Origin: Planctomycetaceae bacterium
GTDB taxonomy: Bacteria > Planctomycetota > UBA1135 > GCA-002686595
Assembly: GCA_011525785.1 (NCBI GenBank)
Contig: WYBT01000058.1
Span: 1-64,000 of the forward strand
DNA length: 64,000 nt
Reading direction: 5' to 3'
In this document: piece after piece, positions 18,482 through 27,387 of the stretch
Position numbering within the stretch: position 1 is the stretch's first letter
How the letters are laid out: each line of letters starts with the position of its first letter
Program-made: the position numbers and the translations under genes
The notes under the pieces: model-generated
Database searches by the model: none
Told to the model about the DNA's origin: nothing
What the model saw: the letters and a program-made list of their open reading frames with translations, nothing else

Positions 18482-19059
18482 GCGAGCCCCAGTACGCCGC
18501 GCGCGAAGGCGACGAAGCGCGGGTTGCGGTAGCGTCCGAGGTACGTCACGAGCCGCTTGCGATCGAGCCGCGCGGGATCGATGTCGGAGAACACGCCGAA
18601 CGGATAGCGCCGGCCGCGCAGGTGGAAGTACAGCGCGTCGAGCGTCGCCTTCTCTGCGTCGGCCCAGCGCACGCCGTCGACCACTTCGTGCCCGAAGTCC
18701 AGGTGCGCCGCGATCTGCACGTGCACGATCTCGTACCCCAGCCCGCGGTACTCGTGCGCGCGTCCCGGTTTGGCGGCGAGCAACTGGCGCTCGGGCCGGG
18801 TGCCGATCACGAGCTTGCGCGCAAGCGCGTTGCCGAAGCTCACGTACGAGTCCGGCGCGAGCCGCTGGCTCAGCGTCGGCAAGTCGAAGCCGTCGCTCAC
18901 GTACATGCCGCGCGAGAAGCGCCTCAGCACCCCCGCTCGCTCGAGCGCCGTCATGCGGCGCACGAACGCCGCGGGGTGCCGCTCGGCCAGCAGCACTTGG
19001 AGGTCCGCTTTGCTGAACACTCCGCGCTGAGTGGCCGTCAGCCCCCGAACCCGTTCCAT
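18478..19059 (-). CDS. AbiEi-like antitoxin / regulator (TA pair 2)
   Basis: 193 residues from the ATG at 19059 (MERVRGLTATQRGVFSK). Two other in-frame ATGs, 19077 and 19119, lie inside the arms of a perfect inverted repeat and would make the operator coding, so I prefer 19059; none has a clear Shine-Dalgarno. The N-terminal winged helix (GVFSKADLQVLL ... RMTALERAGVLRRFSRGMYV) is followed by the antitoxin domain (SYVSFGNALARKLVIGT ... TLDALYFHLRGRRYPF). Known relatives bind the promoter repeats and neutralise the cognate nucleotidyltransferase. It overlaps the toxin gene by four bases. Confidence 0.83.
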   Translation of the reverse strand: MERVRGLTATQRGVFSKADLQVLLAERHPAAFVRRMTALERAGVLRRFSRGMYVSDGFDLPTLSQRLAPDSYVSFGNALARKLVIGTRPERQLLAAKPGRAHEYRGLGYEIVHVQIAAHLDFGHEVVDGVRWADAEKATLDALYFHLRGRRYPFGVFSDIDPARLDRKRLVTYLGRYRNPRFVAFARGVLGLA

Positions 19060-19071
19060 GTCCGATGCCGC

Positions 19072-19123
19072 GTTCATGTTGCAGGAAAGACCACGATTCT
19101 GTGTCTTTTCCTGCAACATGAAC
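19072..19123 (-). promoter_or_regulatory. Perfect 17-bp inverted repeat, probable AbiEi operator
   Basis: GTTCATGTTGCAGGAAA at 19072-19088 and its exact reverse complement at 19107-19123 are separated by 18 bases. The repeat lies immediately upstream of the antitoxin start at 19059. Long inverted repeats at this position are the binding sites through which AbiEi antitoxins repress their own operon, so autoregulation is likely. TTGCAG within the right arm (minus strand) could be a -35 element; no clear -10 follows. Confidence 0.72.
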
Positions 19124-19873
19124 GAGATGAGGGCCGGCCAGGGGCCGCGCAGGGCGCTGCGGCGGCAGGTCGCCGCGCGACGAGCATGCCGCCGGCAACC
19201 ACGCGAAGCGCCTGAGTCGAACGCTCCGCGTCGATCAGAGTGACTCGGACGTCGTCGTGACAGCGGGCGAGGCGCGCCCCTGCTTCGACACGCGCCGCGG
19301 CGAGCGTCGCAACGCTGCGCCCGCCGCCGGACCGCGGCGGCGGCGAACCGAGTTCATCGGGACCCTGGATGGTGATCCCGGGCAGCTGCGCCCGCGGCGA
19401 GGGCCAGGTCCGCGGCAATGACTTCGTTGTGACGACTCGTTCGCGCATCGACGCAAGAGCGCCGCGCGCTCCGTCGTCGCTCGACGCGAGCGTGGCGCGC
19501 GAATGCCGTTCAGTCCATGTGGCGCGAGCCGGCGGCGCTCGAAGGGACTCCGGCGCCGCTCAACGACACAGACGAGGACCGCGCCGCGCGAGAACTACGC
19601 CTCGATCCAGCGCAGGTCGCACTCACGACAGCTTCGCGCCAAGTACGGCGCGCGCAGACGCTGACTCGGGCGAGTCGGGCTCGCTGCTTCGACCCGAGCT
19701 GTCGACGGCGCGGACTTCCGCGCGCAACTCACCGCGTGACGAGCTCGACAACCCGCCGTCAACAGGATGGGCATTCGACGCGACTGCGTTCGCGCGCCCA
19801 CCGTCGCCGCAGCGGTTCGCAATGTCGCTCGACATCACGCGCGGCGCAGCTTTGCACCTGAGGAGGAGTTCTC
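19124..19873. other. Intergenic tail of the toxin-antitoxin island
   Basis: About 750 bases with no intact gene. It contains the nucleotidyltransferase remnant at 19428-19505. The rest shows no frame with coding character and probably includes decayed accessory DNA plus the promoter of the secreted-protein gene at 19874. Confidence 0.5.
19428..19505 (+). pseudogene. C-terminal remnant of a MntA-like nucleotidyltransferase gene
   Basis: The translation VVTTRSRIDARAPRAPSSLD-ASVARE matches the C-terminus of the intact nucleotidyltransferase at 15139-15474 (VVTTRSRFDARAKRVPSSLD-AIVARE). No catalytic GS/DxD part is found upstream, so only the 3' end of a former paralogue remains. Confidence 0.7.
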
Positions 19874-20767
19874 ATGCTGCTCGTGGTTTGGCGTTGGCTC
19901 GTTGTGTCGCTGTTCAGTCTGCTCGTCGGGTTCGCGTCGGCGTCGCCAGCGGCTGCGCGCGCTCAGTCGCAAATCAATCTGACGGATCCGGACTGGGTCA
20001 TCACGGGGTTCGACCTGGTGAGCTGGAACGGCTCGCTGCTGTTCATTCAGACTCAAGTTCCGACGTCGACGGGCGCCAACTTGACCGGCTACGCCGACTG
20101 GTACAGCAACGGGGTCTTTCGCGGCCGTGAGTCGTTCAACGGGTCGCTGAGCGGGAACACGCTCTCGCTCACCGGCTACCACGTCACGCACCCCAACTTC
20201 ATTCAGCCCTGCCAGTACCAGGCCGTGCTGTCGACGGATGGATTCGAACTGACCAACGGCACGTGGCTGGGCCTGGTGTCACCGATTTCGGGCGTGTGGT
20301 CAGCAACGCGCGGCGGGTCCAGTTGCCCGCTCATCACCACCTACTGCACGCCGGGCACAAGCTCGAACGGGTGCCTCTCCACGCTGTCGGCTAGCGGTAC
20401 TCCGCGCGCGTCCGCGACCAGCGGCTTCACGATCACTGCTGCGAACGTCGAGGGGCAGCGCGCAGGCGCCATCTTCTACGGAGTGCTGGGTGCGCAAGCG
20501 ACGCCGTGGGGCGCGGGCTCGTCGAGCTTCGTGTGCGTCGGTGCGCCGTTCCAACGCACTTGGCCGAGCGCGTCGGGCGGAACGCCGGGCTCGTGCAACG
20601 GCTCGCTGTCGGTCGACTGGAATCTATTCGTGAGCAGCTATGCCGGCGCGCTCGGCGCCCCGTTCGCCGCCGGCGATGAAGTCTGGTGCCAAGCCTGGTT
20701 CCGCGACCCCGCCAGTCCCAAGTCGACCAGCCTGTCGAGCGCCCTGCGATTCGTCGTGTGTCCGTGA
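19874..20767 (+). CDS. Small secreted protein with Cys4 C-terminal domain
   Basis: 297 residues. GAGGAGG precedes the ATG at 19874 by seven bases. A signal peptide with an extended hydrophobic core (VVWRWLVVSLFSLLVGFA) ends near AAARAQS. The N-terminal part (about 32-155) looks all-beta (GYADWYSNGVFRGRESFNG) and matches no family I recognise. Residues 157-297 are a full copy of the shared C-terminal domain (YCTPGT, NGCLSTLSASG, VEGQRAGAIFYG, FVCVGAP, SCNGSLSVDW, QAWFRDP). As the smallest full-domain protein of the set, it shows that the domain does not depend on one type of partner. Confidence 0.82.
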   Translation: MLLVVWRWLVVSLFSLLVGFASASPAAARAQSQINLTDPDWVITGFDLVSWNGSLLFIQTQVPTSTGANLTGYADWYSNGVFRGRESFNGSLSGNTLSLTGYHVTHPNFIQPCQYQAVLSTDGFELTNGTWLGLVSPISGVWSATRGGSSCPLITTYCTPGTSSNGCLSTLSASGTPRASATSGFTITAANVEGQRAGAIFYGVLGAQATPWGAGSSSFVCVGAPFQRTWPSASGGTPGSCNGSLSVDWNLFVSSYAGALGAPFAAGDEVWCQAWFRDPASPKSTSLSSALRFVVCP

Positions 20768-20819
20768 GCGGCGCAACTGCTCGGGCTTCGCTCCGATAGG
20801 TCGCGAGGTCACGTCGCCA

Positions 20820-20850
20820 CGGCCAGCGGCTCGCATCGAGTCGCTGGCCG
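20820..20850. terminator. Strong stem-loop downstream of the secreted-protein gene
   Basis: CGGCCAGCG-G-CTCG (20820-20833) pairs with CGAG-T-CGCTGGCCG (20837-20850) around a 3-base loop, with one G-U pair. It lies about 50 bases after the stop at 20767 and has no T-run, so it may be a factor-aided terminator or a transcript-stabilising element. The rest of the 350-base gap to 21121 shows nothing else. Confidence 0.45.
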
Positions 20851-21120
20851 CGGACTCGTACAGCGGGGCGAAACGCTCGCGACAGACGAACTCCTCCGAG
20901 TGGCTCGCAGGCCGCGGCCGGCTCGCCCAGTCGATCGCGACGAATTCAGCGCATTTTCGAGCCGTTCGTAACCGCCTCGCTGTCCGAATCGTTAGCACCG
21001 CAGTCGAGCGCTCGTGTTCACCATGAAGTCCGCGCGGGCGGGGTTCAGGCAGCCGTTGCGCGCGTTCGATAGTTCGAGTCGAAGCAGGAGCCGCGGCGGA
21101 AGCGTTGCGGGGAGGAGTCT

Positions 21121-22749
21121 ATGCGCGTGGCAGGCAGGTGGCGCGTCGCGGCGGCGATCGTCGCGGCGTTGGGGGCGTCGGCGTGTTCGGGTGGGGGCGG
21201 AGATTCGGGCGATGTGCCCGGGCCCGATCCGCCCGAGAGTCTCCAGCAGTCGTCGCGCTTTTTGACGCAGGCGACGTTCGGGCCGCACAAGGCCGCGATC
21301 GAGCGCCTGGCGGTGATCGGCTACACGGCCTGGTTCGACGAGCAGCGCTCGCGCCCGCCGACGCTGCACCGGCCGACGCTCGAGGCCATGGACCCCGAGT
21401 TCGATCAGGCGCCGCGCGTGAACTTGTGGTGGAAGGTGGCGCTGCGCGCGCCCGATCAGTTGCGCCAACGCGTGGCCTTCGCGCTCTCGGAGATCTTCGT
21501 CGTGTCCGACGCTTCGGGCGGACTCGAGGGGCAGCCGGTGCAACTGGCCGAGTACTACGACGTGCTCGTGCGCAACGCGTTCGGCAACTACCGCGAGTTG
21601 CTCGAGGACGTGACGCTCAGCCCGGCGATGGGGCAGTACCTGAGCATGCTGCGCAATCGCAAGGCCGATCCGGCGGTGAACATCCGGCCCGACGAGAACT
21701 ACGCGCGCGAGGTCATGCAGCTCTTCAGCGTCGGCCTGGTGATGCTCGAGCCCGACGGCGAGCCGGCGCTCGACGGCCAGGGCGCGACGATTCCGACCTA
21801 CGGGCAGGCCGAGGTCGAAGCGTTGGCGCGCGTCTTCACCGGTTGGAACTTCGCGGACGCGCAGTGGTGGGATTGGACTCCGGATCCGAGCTACGCGCCG
21901 ATGGAGCCGTGGGAGCAGTACCACGACACGGGCGACAAGACGATCCTCGGCGGCCACTACATCGCCGCGGGCCAGAGCGCGCGCGACGACCTCGAAGAGG
22001 CGCTCGACGTGCTCGCGGCGCACCCCAACGTCGGACCGTTCATCTCCAAGCAACTGATCCAGCGCCTCGTCACGAGCAACCCGACGCCGGAGTACGTCGC
22101 GCGCGTCGCAGCGGTGTTCGCCGACGACGGAACCGGAGAGCGCGGCGACCTGTTCGAGGTCGTGCACGCGATCTTGATGGACGAAGAAGCGCGCCAGGGG
22201 CACGTGACGATGCCCGCGACGTTCGGCAAGGTGCGCGAGCCGTTGCTGCGCCAAACAGCGCTGTGGCGCGCGTTCGATGCGACGAGTGCGAACGGCGAAG
22301 TGTCCGACGCTTGGCCGGAGTGGTACTTGGGCCAGGCGCCGCTGCGCAGTCCGAGCGTCTTCAACTTCTTCCAGCCGCACTACTCGCCGCCGGGCGTGGC
22401 TGCGCAGGCCGGCCTCGCCGCGCCCGAGCTGCAGATCGCGACCGACAACCTGGTGACCGAGACGGCCAACATGATGTTGTGGCGCACGTTGTTCGGCTGG
22501 CAGGGCAATCCCTGGTCGGGCCCGGAAGACACGCAGTTGCAGCTCGATTACGAGCTCACGATCGCGAGCGACTCAGCCGCGCTGCTCGACCACCTCGACC
22601 TGGTGCTGATGAGCGGATCGATGTCGAGCGAGATGCGCACCGCGATTCAGACCGTTCTCGACGCTTACCCGACTAACGCGGGCCTCTCGCGTGTCGTGGA
22701 GGCGCTGTACCTGATCGTCACGTCGCCAGAGTTCTGCGTGCAGAAGTGA
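21121..22749 (+). CDS. DUF1800 family exported protein
   Basis: 542 residues. A GGGAGGAG ribosome site precedes the ATG at 21121. The N-terminus has a hydrophobic export signal ending in ASACSGGGG, possibly a lipoprotein signal, although the residue at -3 is not a typical lipobox leucine. The family pattern is evident: FLTQATFGP, the repeated W-F region, [42 protein letters not shown] and [20 protein letters not shown]1800 proteins are of unknown biochemical function and are almost always encoded beside DUF1501 proteins, as here, 19 bases upstream. Secretion or polysaccharide-related roles have been suggested but are not shown by this sequence. Confidence 0.9.
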   Translation: MRVAGRWRVAAAIVAALGASACSGGGGDSGDVPGPDPPESLQQSSRFLTQATFGPHKAAIERLAVIGYTAWFDEQRSRPPTLHRPTLEAMDPEFDQAPRVNLWWKVALRAPDQLRQRVAFALSEIFVVSDASGGLEGQPVQLAEYYDVLVRNAFGNYRELLEDVTLSPAMGQYLSMLRNRKADPAVNIRPDENYAREVMQLFSVGLVMLEPDGEPALDGQGATIPTYGQAEVEALARVFTGWNFADAQWWDWTPDPSYAPMEPWEQYHDTGDKTILGGHYIAAGQSARDDLEEALDVLAAHPNVGPFISKQLIQRLVTSNPTPEYVARVAAVFADDGTGERGDLFEVVHAILMDEEARQGHVTMPATFGKVREPLLRQTALWRAFDATSANGEVSDAWPEWYLGQAPLRSPSVFNFFQPHYSPPGVAAQAGLAAPELQIATDNLVTETANMMLWRTLFGWQGNPWSGPEDTQLQLDYELTIASDSAALLDHLDLVLMSGSMSSEMRTAIQTVLDAYPTNAGLSRVVEALYLIVTSPEFCVQK

Positions 22750-22768
22750 GCTGCGAGGAGCAACGAAC

Positions 22769-24127
22769 ATGAACCGACACTCTGGAATCGACCGTCGATC
22801 GTTCTTGCGCTGCGCCAGCGGCGCGGGTTTTGGAATCGGCGCGTTGGGCGCGTTCTCGAGCCTGGGCGCGATGGCCTCGCTCTCGCGCGGCGGCGCTGGC
22901 TATCGCGCACTGGTGTGTGTGTATCTGTACGGCGGCAACGACGCCTTCAATGTGCTCGTGCCGACCAGCGCGGGACCGTACTCGACCTACGCCGCGGCGC
23001 GCCTCGATCTCGCGCTGCCGCTGAATCAACTGCTCCCGATCACGCCCGCCAATCCGCAGGGCTCGACCTGGGGCCTGAATCCGGTCTGCGCGCCGCTGCA
23101 GAGCCTGTTTCAAGCCGGGCGTCTCGCGTTCGTCACGAACGTGGGGACGCTGCTCGAGCCGACCACCAAGGCGCAGATCATGAGCGGCAGCGCGCGTCTG
23201 CCACCGCAGCTTTTCAGCCACAACGATCAGACCGCGCAGTGGATGGCGGGCAACGACCAACTGCAGCCGACCAGCGGCTGGGGCGGGCGCGTGTGCGACG
23301 CGATCGCGAATCTGAACGGGCCGAGCGCCATCGCGGCCGCGCTCTCGCTCGCCGGGAACAACCTGTTCCAGACCGGTGCGTCGACGATTCCGTACGTGAT
23401 GTCGAGCGATGGACCTGTGGCGCTGACGGGCTTTTGGGGCGCCGAAGGTCTTCGCCGCCGAGCGGCGCTCGACCAGATCCTCAACAAGCCGCAAGCGAAC
23501 GTGCTCGAGCAAGCCTTCGCCGACATCAAGAAGCGCTCGATCGCGAACGAGGCCCTGATCCGCGCGGCGTTCGATGCTGCGCCCGACTTCGGCACGCCGT
23601 TCCCGCAGAGTTGGATCGGCGCGCAACTCGAAGCGACGGCGAAGATGATCGCGAGCCACACGCAGCTGGGCCTCACGCGTCAGGTGTTCTTCGTCGGGCT
23701 GGGCGGCTTCGACACCCACGACGATCAGCTGCAGGACCACACTGCGCTGCTCACCGATCTCGCGCAGGCGCTGGCAGCGTTCGACGCGGCGCTGACCGAG
23801 ATCGGCGAGGACTCGAACGTGTGCACGTTCACTGCGAGCGAGTTCGGCCGCACCTTCAGCACCAACGGCCGCGGCACCGACCACGGCTGGGGCTCGCACC
23901 AGCTCGTGCTCGGCGGCGCCGTGCAGGGCGGCGATCTGTACGGCGTCGTGCCTGACTGGACTCTCGAGGGCCCCGACGACGTCGGCGGCGGCCGCTACAT
24001 CCCGACCACTTCGGTCGATCAACTCGGCGCCACCCTCGCGCGCTGGCTGGGCGTCGCGCCCGGCGATCTCGCGACGGTCTTCCCCAACCTGCGGAACTTC
24101 GCTTCGAGCGACTTGGGGTTGCTCTGA
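22769..24127 (+). CDS. DUF1501 family protein with Tat signal
   Basis: 452 residues. GCGAGGAG precedes the ATG at 22769. The N-terminus has a twin-arginine motif (DRRSFLR, residues 8-14) and a hydrophobic stretch, indicating export in folded form. The body shows DUF1501 features that resemble the alkaline phosphatase/sulfatase superfamily: [70 protein letters not shown]. The metal-like His/Asp positions in FDTHD and DHGWGSH are present. It forms an operon with the DUF1800 gene; the two proteins probably act together outside the cytoplasm. Confidence 0.92.
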   Translation: MNRHSGIDRRSFLRCASGAGFGIGALGAFSSLGAMASLSRGGAGYRALVCVYLYGGNDAFNVLVPTSAGPYSTYAAARLDLALPLNQLLPITPANPQGSTWGLNPVCAPLQSLFQAGRLAFVTNVGTLLEPTTKAQIMSGSARLPPQLFSHNDQTAQWMAGNDQLQPTSGWGGRVCDAIANLNGPSAIAAALSLAGNNLFQTGASTIPYVMSSDGPVALTGFWGAEGLRRRAALDQILNKPQANVLEQAFADIKKRSIANEALIRAAFDAAPDFGTPFPQSWIGAQLEATAKMIASHTQLGLTRQVFFVGLGGFDTHDDQLQDHTALLTDLAQALAAFDAALTEIGEDSNVCTFTASEFGRTFSTNGRGTDHGWGSHQLVLGGAVQGGDLYGVVPDWTLEGPDDVGGGRYIPTTSVDQLGATLARWLGVAPGDLATVFPNLRNFASSDLGLL

Positions 24128-24137
24128 GCCCTGCGCG

Positions 24138-24180
24138 TCCCGCCGAGTTCCGCGGCTCTGCGTCGCGGCGCTCGGCGGGG
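24138..24180. terminator. Stem-loop between convergent genes
   Basis: CCCGCCGAG (24139-24147) pairs perfectly with CTCGGCGGG (24171-24179), with a smaller inner CCGCG/CGCGG pairing. It sits in the 64-base gap between two convergent stop codons, where a bidirectional terminator is expected. No T-run follows on either strand. Confidence 0.5.
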
Positions 24181-24191
24181 ATTCGCTGGAA

Positions 24192-26303
24192 TCAGGGCAG
24201 CGTGACGAACTCGGGCGCGTTGCTCAGGTTCGTGGACTTCGCCGCCGGCGGATCGCGGAACCAAGCTTGCGCGTAGACCGAGGCGCCCGCGGCGAACGGC
24301 TCTCCGAGCGCGCCGGGGTTCGCGGCGAGGTACGCCAACCAGTCCTGTGCGAACGCGCCGTTGCACTGGCCGGCGACGCCGCCGCTGCTCTGGCTGCCCA
24401 TGCGCTGTGTCGGCGGCTTCACGCACAAGAAGCTGTTGCTGCCCGAACTCCACGGCAGCGGCGTGAAGCCTGAGTTGTCGAGTCCGTAGAACAGCAGGCC
24501 GGTCTTCTGGCCCTCGACATTCGAGACGTCGATCGTGAAGCCCGAGGCCGCGGCGATGCTCGGCGCGCCGGACGCGGAGAGCGACGCGACGCAGCCGTTG
24601 GTCGTCGTTCCGGCGGTGCAGTAGCTCGTCGGCGCCGCTGCCTGCGGAACGTCGTAGACGACGATCGCTTGATTGCTGCCGACGATCAGCCGCAGAACGA
24701 GCCGGTTGGCGTGATTGAATCCCAGCGCCGCAGTCGCGCCGTTGTCGTTGGTGTAGATCGACCAGCCCTGGATCGCCTCGTTCGCGAGCTGCGGCATCGT
24801 GTCGCCCTTGCGCGCGATCAGCGTCAGCCCGCCCGCGGGCGTCCACGAGTAGAGCGCGGCGTCGTTGATGCCGACGACCGTGTCGCCGCCGGTCAAGCCG
24901 ACCACGAACACGGCTGTGCCGAGGTTGTTGAAGGCGAAGAGCGCCGAGCCGAACGCGCTGAAAGTCGCAGCCGCCGTGTCCGGCGCCAGGTCGCCCTCGC
25001 GCGCGATCACTTCGAGCGCGCCTCCTGCGACGGTCGCGTTGCCGGCGAGCACGGCGGAGTCGCTCGTGCTCGTCACCGCGGCTCCGCGCAGCGCCGCCAT
25101 GCACACGAAGCGACCGTTGTCATTGAGTTGCAACGTGCCGTTCGTGAGAAACGCCACGTTCACGTTGGAGAGAGCGGGCAGCGAGTCGTTCTCGCGAAAC
25201 ACCAGTTGAGTAGCGCCGCCGCTCGGCCGGTAGAACACCGCGCTGTCGTTATCGGCGCTCGTCGCGCCACCGCGCAGATCCGAGCGGAACAGCACGTTGC
25301 CGTGCGCGTCGAGGCTCGTGCCCGTCACGCCCCAGACCGAGGCGCCGCTCGCTGCGCCGTAGACCTCGCCGCCGACCAGATCCGGCGCCGCATCGCCCTC
25401 GCGCGCTACCAACGTGTGGTTCCCTCCGACTGTCGAGAGGTACAGCACCTGGTTGGTCGTTCCGGTGGGAAGCGGCGAGCCGACCGAGCTGTTGTAGATG
25501 CCCTCCCAGAGCACCTGTCCCGCTGCGTTGAGCTTGGCGAAGTAGGGCGAGGTTGCGTTCGTGATCGAGTTCATCACGAATCCGCCGCCGCCCGGCATCA
25601 CGTCGCCCTTGCGCACCAGCAACTGCAGCGAGCCCGGGGCCCCGAGCCACCAGCCGTCGTTGTTGGTCGTGCCCACGACGTCGCCACCCGTGAGCAGGGA
25701 CTTGAACAGGTATTGGCCCGCCGAGTTCGCTGCGATTGAGCCGGGTGTGATGAACGTGGCCGACGTGAAGTCGGATGCGAACTGCGCGCCGACAGTCCCC
25801 GGCGCGCTGTCCAGTTCGCGGACGAGAATCGACAAGTTGGACGGCGGGCCCGCGAGGATCGCGGCGTTGTCGTTGTCGGTGACGCCGCCGTTCCAGAGCG
25901 AAGTGACCGCCATCAGATGGCCTGCGGAAGAACTTCGATAGTTGGTGGTGAAGCCCGGCTGGCCGCTGGACGTGCTCAACGTCACTCCGCCGGACAGCCC
26001 GGGGGCCGGATCGCCGCCGCGAAGGAGCAGCGACAATCCAGTCGGCGTGCTGCGAAAGAAGGCGCGCTCATCGGCGGCGCTGACGGCGCCTCCGAAGAAA
26101 CGCCCGCGAAAGAGCACATCGCCGTTGGCCTCGACCACAGGGAGGTCGAACCAACCCGCGCCGCCGAAAACAGCGCCAGGAACGCCGGGGACAGCATCGC
26201 CGCCCGCGGCGACGACGCGGCCGTCGGTCTGAAGTGGATGTTGAGCGATGGCGCCGACGGACAGCGCGCCGATGGAGCACAAGCCAACGACGGTTTTCAG
26301 CAT
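24192..26303 (-). CDS. Secreted repeat (propeller-like) protein with Cys4 C-terminal domain
   Basis: 703 residues. The ATG at 26303 (MLKTVVGLCSIGALSVGAIAQH) gives a signal peptide; the open frame extends 72 codons further but without signal character. About eight repeats of 60-70 residues follow, each with an REGDxAP element, then a GNVLFRxxLxGG element, then DNDSAVFY or similar. Such GD-A-P repeats are frequent in planctomycete exported proteins and probably form propeller blades. Residues 561-703 are a canonical copy of the shared C-terminal domain (YCTAGTTTNGC, VEGQKTGLLFYG, FLCVKPPTQR, QSSGGVAGQC, WFRDPP). It converges on the DUF1501 gene. The ligand is unknown. Confidence 0.83.
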   Translation of the reverse strand: MLKTVVGLCSIGALSVGAIAQHPLQTDGRVVAAGGDAVPGVPGAVFGGAGWFDLPVVEANGDVLFRGRFFGGAVSAADERAFFRSTPTGLSLLLRGGDPAPGLSGGVTLSTSSGQPGFTTNYRSSSAGHLMAVTSLWNGGVTDNDNAAILAGPPSNLSILVRELDSAPGTVGAQFASDFTSATFITPGSIAANSAGQYLFKSLLTGGDVVGTTNNDGWWLGAPGSLQLLVRKGDVMPGGGGFVMNSITNATSPYFAKLNAAGQVLWEGIYNSSVGSPLPTGTTNQVLYLSTVGGNHTLVAREGDAAPDLVGGEVYGAASGASVWGVTGTSLDAHGNVLFRSDLRGGATSADNDSAVFYRPSGGATQLVFRENDSLPALSNVNVAFLTNGTLQLNDNGRFVCMAALRGAAVTSTSDSAVLAGNATVAGGALEVIAREGDLAPDTAAATFSAFGSALFAFNNLGTAVFVVGLTGGDTVVGINDAALYSWTPAGGLTLIARKGDTMPQLANEAIQGWSIYTNDNGATAALGFNHANRLVLRLIVGSNQAIVVYDVPQAAAPTSYCTAGTTTNGCVASLSASGAPSIAAASGFTIDVSNVEGQKTGLLFYGLDNSGFTPLPWSSGSNSFLCVKPPTQRMGSQSSGGVAGQCNGAFAQDWLAYLAANPGALGEPFAAGASVYAQAWFRDPPAAKSTNLSNAPEFVTLP

Positions 26304-26363
26304 AGGGACAGTTCTCGAAGAGGGGGCAGCAAGCGAAGACACGGCATCGTCGTTGTGCTGCTC

Positions 26364-26380
26364 ACACTCCGCTGGAGTGT
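26364..26380 (-). promoter_or_regulatory. Short perfect stem-loop upstream of the repeat protein gene
   Basis: ACACTCC-GCT-GGAGTGT lies about 60 bases upstream of the start at 26303 and about 150 bases after the SMUG1 gene stop on the same strand. It could be an operator, or a weak terminator for the upstream gene. No T-run is present. Confidence 0.3.
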
Positions 26381-26532
26381 TCAGCGCGCCGCTTTGAACA
26401 AAATGCCGCTGGGTTGGCCCCGCGGCGCTTCGTTCGTTGGCTCGACGACGACGTGGCCCCTTTCGCAAACGCAGGGCCGCACGCGCGGTGTGCCGCGTTC
26501 GATTGCGAGCACGGCGCACGCGTCGGCGGCCG

Positions 26533-27276
26533 TCAGCGAGACCCGTGGTCGCCGAGTTCGATGCCGAGAGCGCGCAATTGCTTCTCGGCCTGCGGCGCCC
26601 AGCCGCGGTTGGCGATCGGGCTCGCGGGCGAGGGATGCAGGATCGTGCCGATGCGCGGGCCGCTCTCGCCCAGCGCCGCGCGTGCGCGATCCTCGGCGAA
26701 CTTGCCGACGCCGATCACTATCGACGGCTCGAGCAACGCGACGAAACGCCGGAGGGCTTCGTCGCACAGCGCGTAGAGCGCGTCGCACTCGGTCTTGGGC
26801 AGTTTGTCGGGCGTGCGGTTCTTCCCCGAGGCTTCCATGAACACCAGCGGGCAGTAGTTCCACACGAACAGCTGCTCGAAATAGCGCTCGGGAGTTCCGC
26901 AGCGCTCGCGCGCAAGGCCCCACAGGCGCGCGCCGCTCACTTCACTTCGTTCGCACGCGAAGCCCTCGACGGGCCGCTTGGGATGCTCGTTCGCCGGCCG
27001 CGCAACGTGCGCCTCGAGGCCGAGCCAATCGCGCGCGATCGACACCTCGCCGAAAGGGATGCCGGTCTGCGCCATGCCGTACGGGCCGGGATTCATGCCG
27101 AGCAGAAGACCCTTCACGCCGCGGCGCGCGTAGCGCTTCAAGTACAGCTCGAGCGGCGCGCGGGCGTACTCGAGCGGGTTGTAGACGTGCGTCGTCGGCG
27201 GCGCGAACTCGAGCGCATCGACGGCGCGCGAGAGTTCGTCGACGGCGCGCAGCAGCGAGGTCGTGAGGTTGGTCAT
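26533..27276 (-). CDS. SMUG1-type uracil-DNA glycosylase
   Basis: 247 residues, cytoplasmic. It removes uracil and related lesions from DNA as the first step of base-excision repair. The family motifs are present: GMNPGPYGMAQTGIPFGE with the catalytic asparagine N62, WNYCPL (139-144), VIGVGKFAE, and HPSPASPIANRGW with H214, the second catalytic region. This spacing is typical of SMUG1 and its bacterial relatives, and it lacks the features of Ung or of Fe-S family 4 enzymes. The start at 27276 (MTNLTTSLL) is chosen over an upstream ATG at 27306 that lies in a palindromic element. Length is normal. SMUG1 is uncommon in bacteria, which suggests transfer. Confidence 0.88.
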   Translation of the reverse strand: MTNLTTSLLRAVDELSRAVDALEFAPPTTHVYNPLEYARAPLELYLKRYARRGVKGLLLGMNPGPYGMAQTGIPFGEVSIARDWLGLEAHVARPANEHPKRPVEGFACERSEVSGARLWGLARERCGTPERYFEQLFVWNYCPLVFMEASGKNRTPDKLPKTECDALYALCDEALRRFVALLEPSIVIGVGKFAEDRARAALGESGPRIGTILHPSPASPIANRGWAPQAEKQLRALGIELGDHGSR

Positions 27277-27278
27277 AG

Positions 27279-27380
27279 CAGTACGGCGCCAGAGCGAACT
27301 CTCCACGTTAGCTGCGAGGTCGCGGCGAGCGCTGCGCTGCCCGGCGGCTAACGTGGAAAATCTGCTCTGGCGCCGTACTG
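27279..27380. repeat. 102-bp palindromic element with 17-bp terminal inverted repeats
   Basis: CAGTACGGCGCCAGAGC at 27279-27295 is the exact reverse complement of 27364-27380. Inside, CCACGTTAGC (27303-27312) pairs exactly with GCTAACGTGG (27347-27356). Two 7-base internal loops separate the stems. The element fills the gap between the SMUG1 start and the stop of the next leftward gene. It could be a MITE-like or REP-like element, or a large terminator/attenuator hairpin. No flanking target duplication is evident. Confidence 0.65.
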
Positions 27381-27387
27381 ATGGGTA

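Noticed and set aside
19074-19448. 124-residue minus-strand frame reading through the inverted repeat
   Set aside because: No family resemblance, Arg/Pro/Ala-rich, and overlaps the operator and a pseudogene.
21121-21190. Lipoprotein signal on the DUF1800 protein
   Set aside because: The residue three before the cysteine is alanine and the spacing is atypical; left as a possible signal only.
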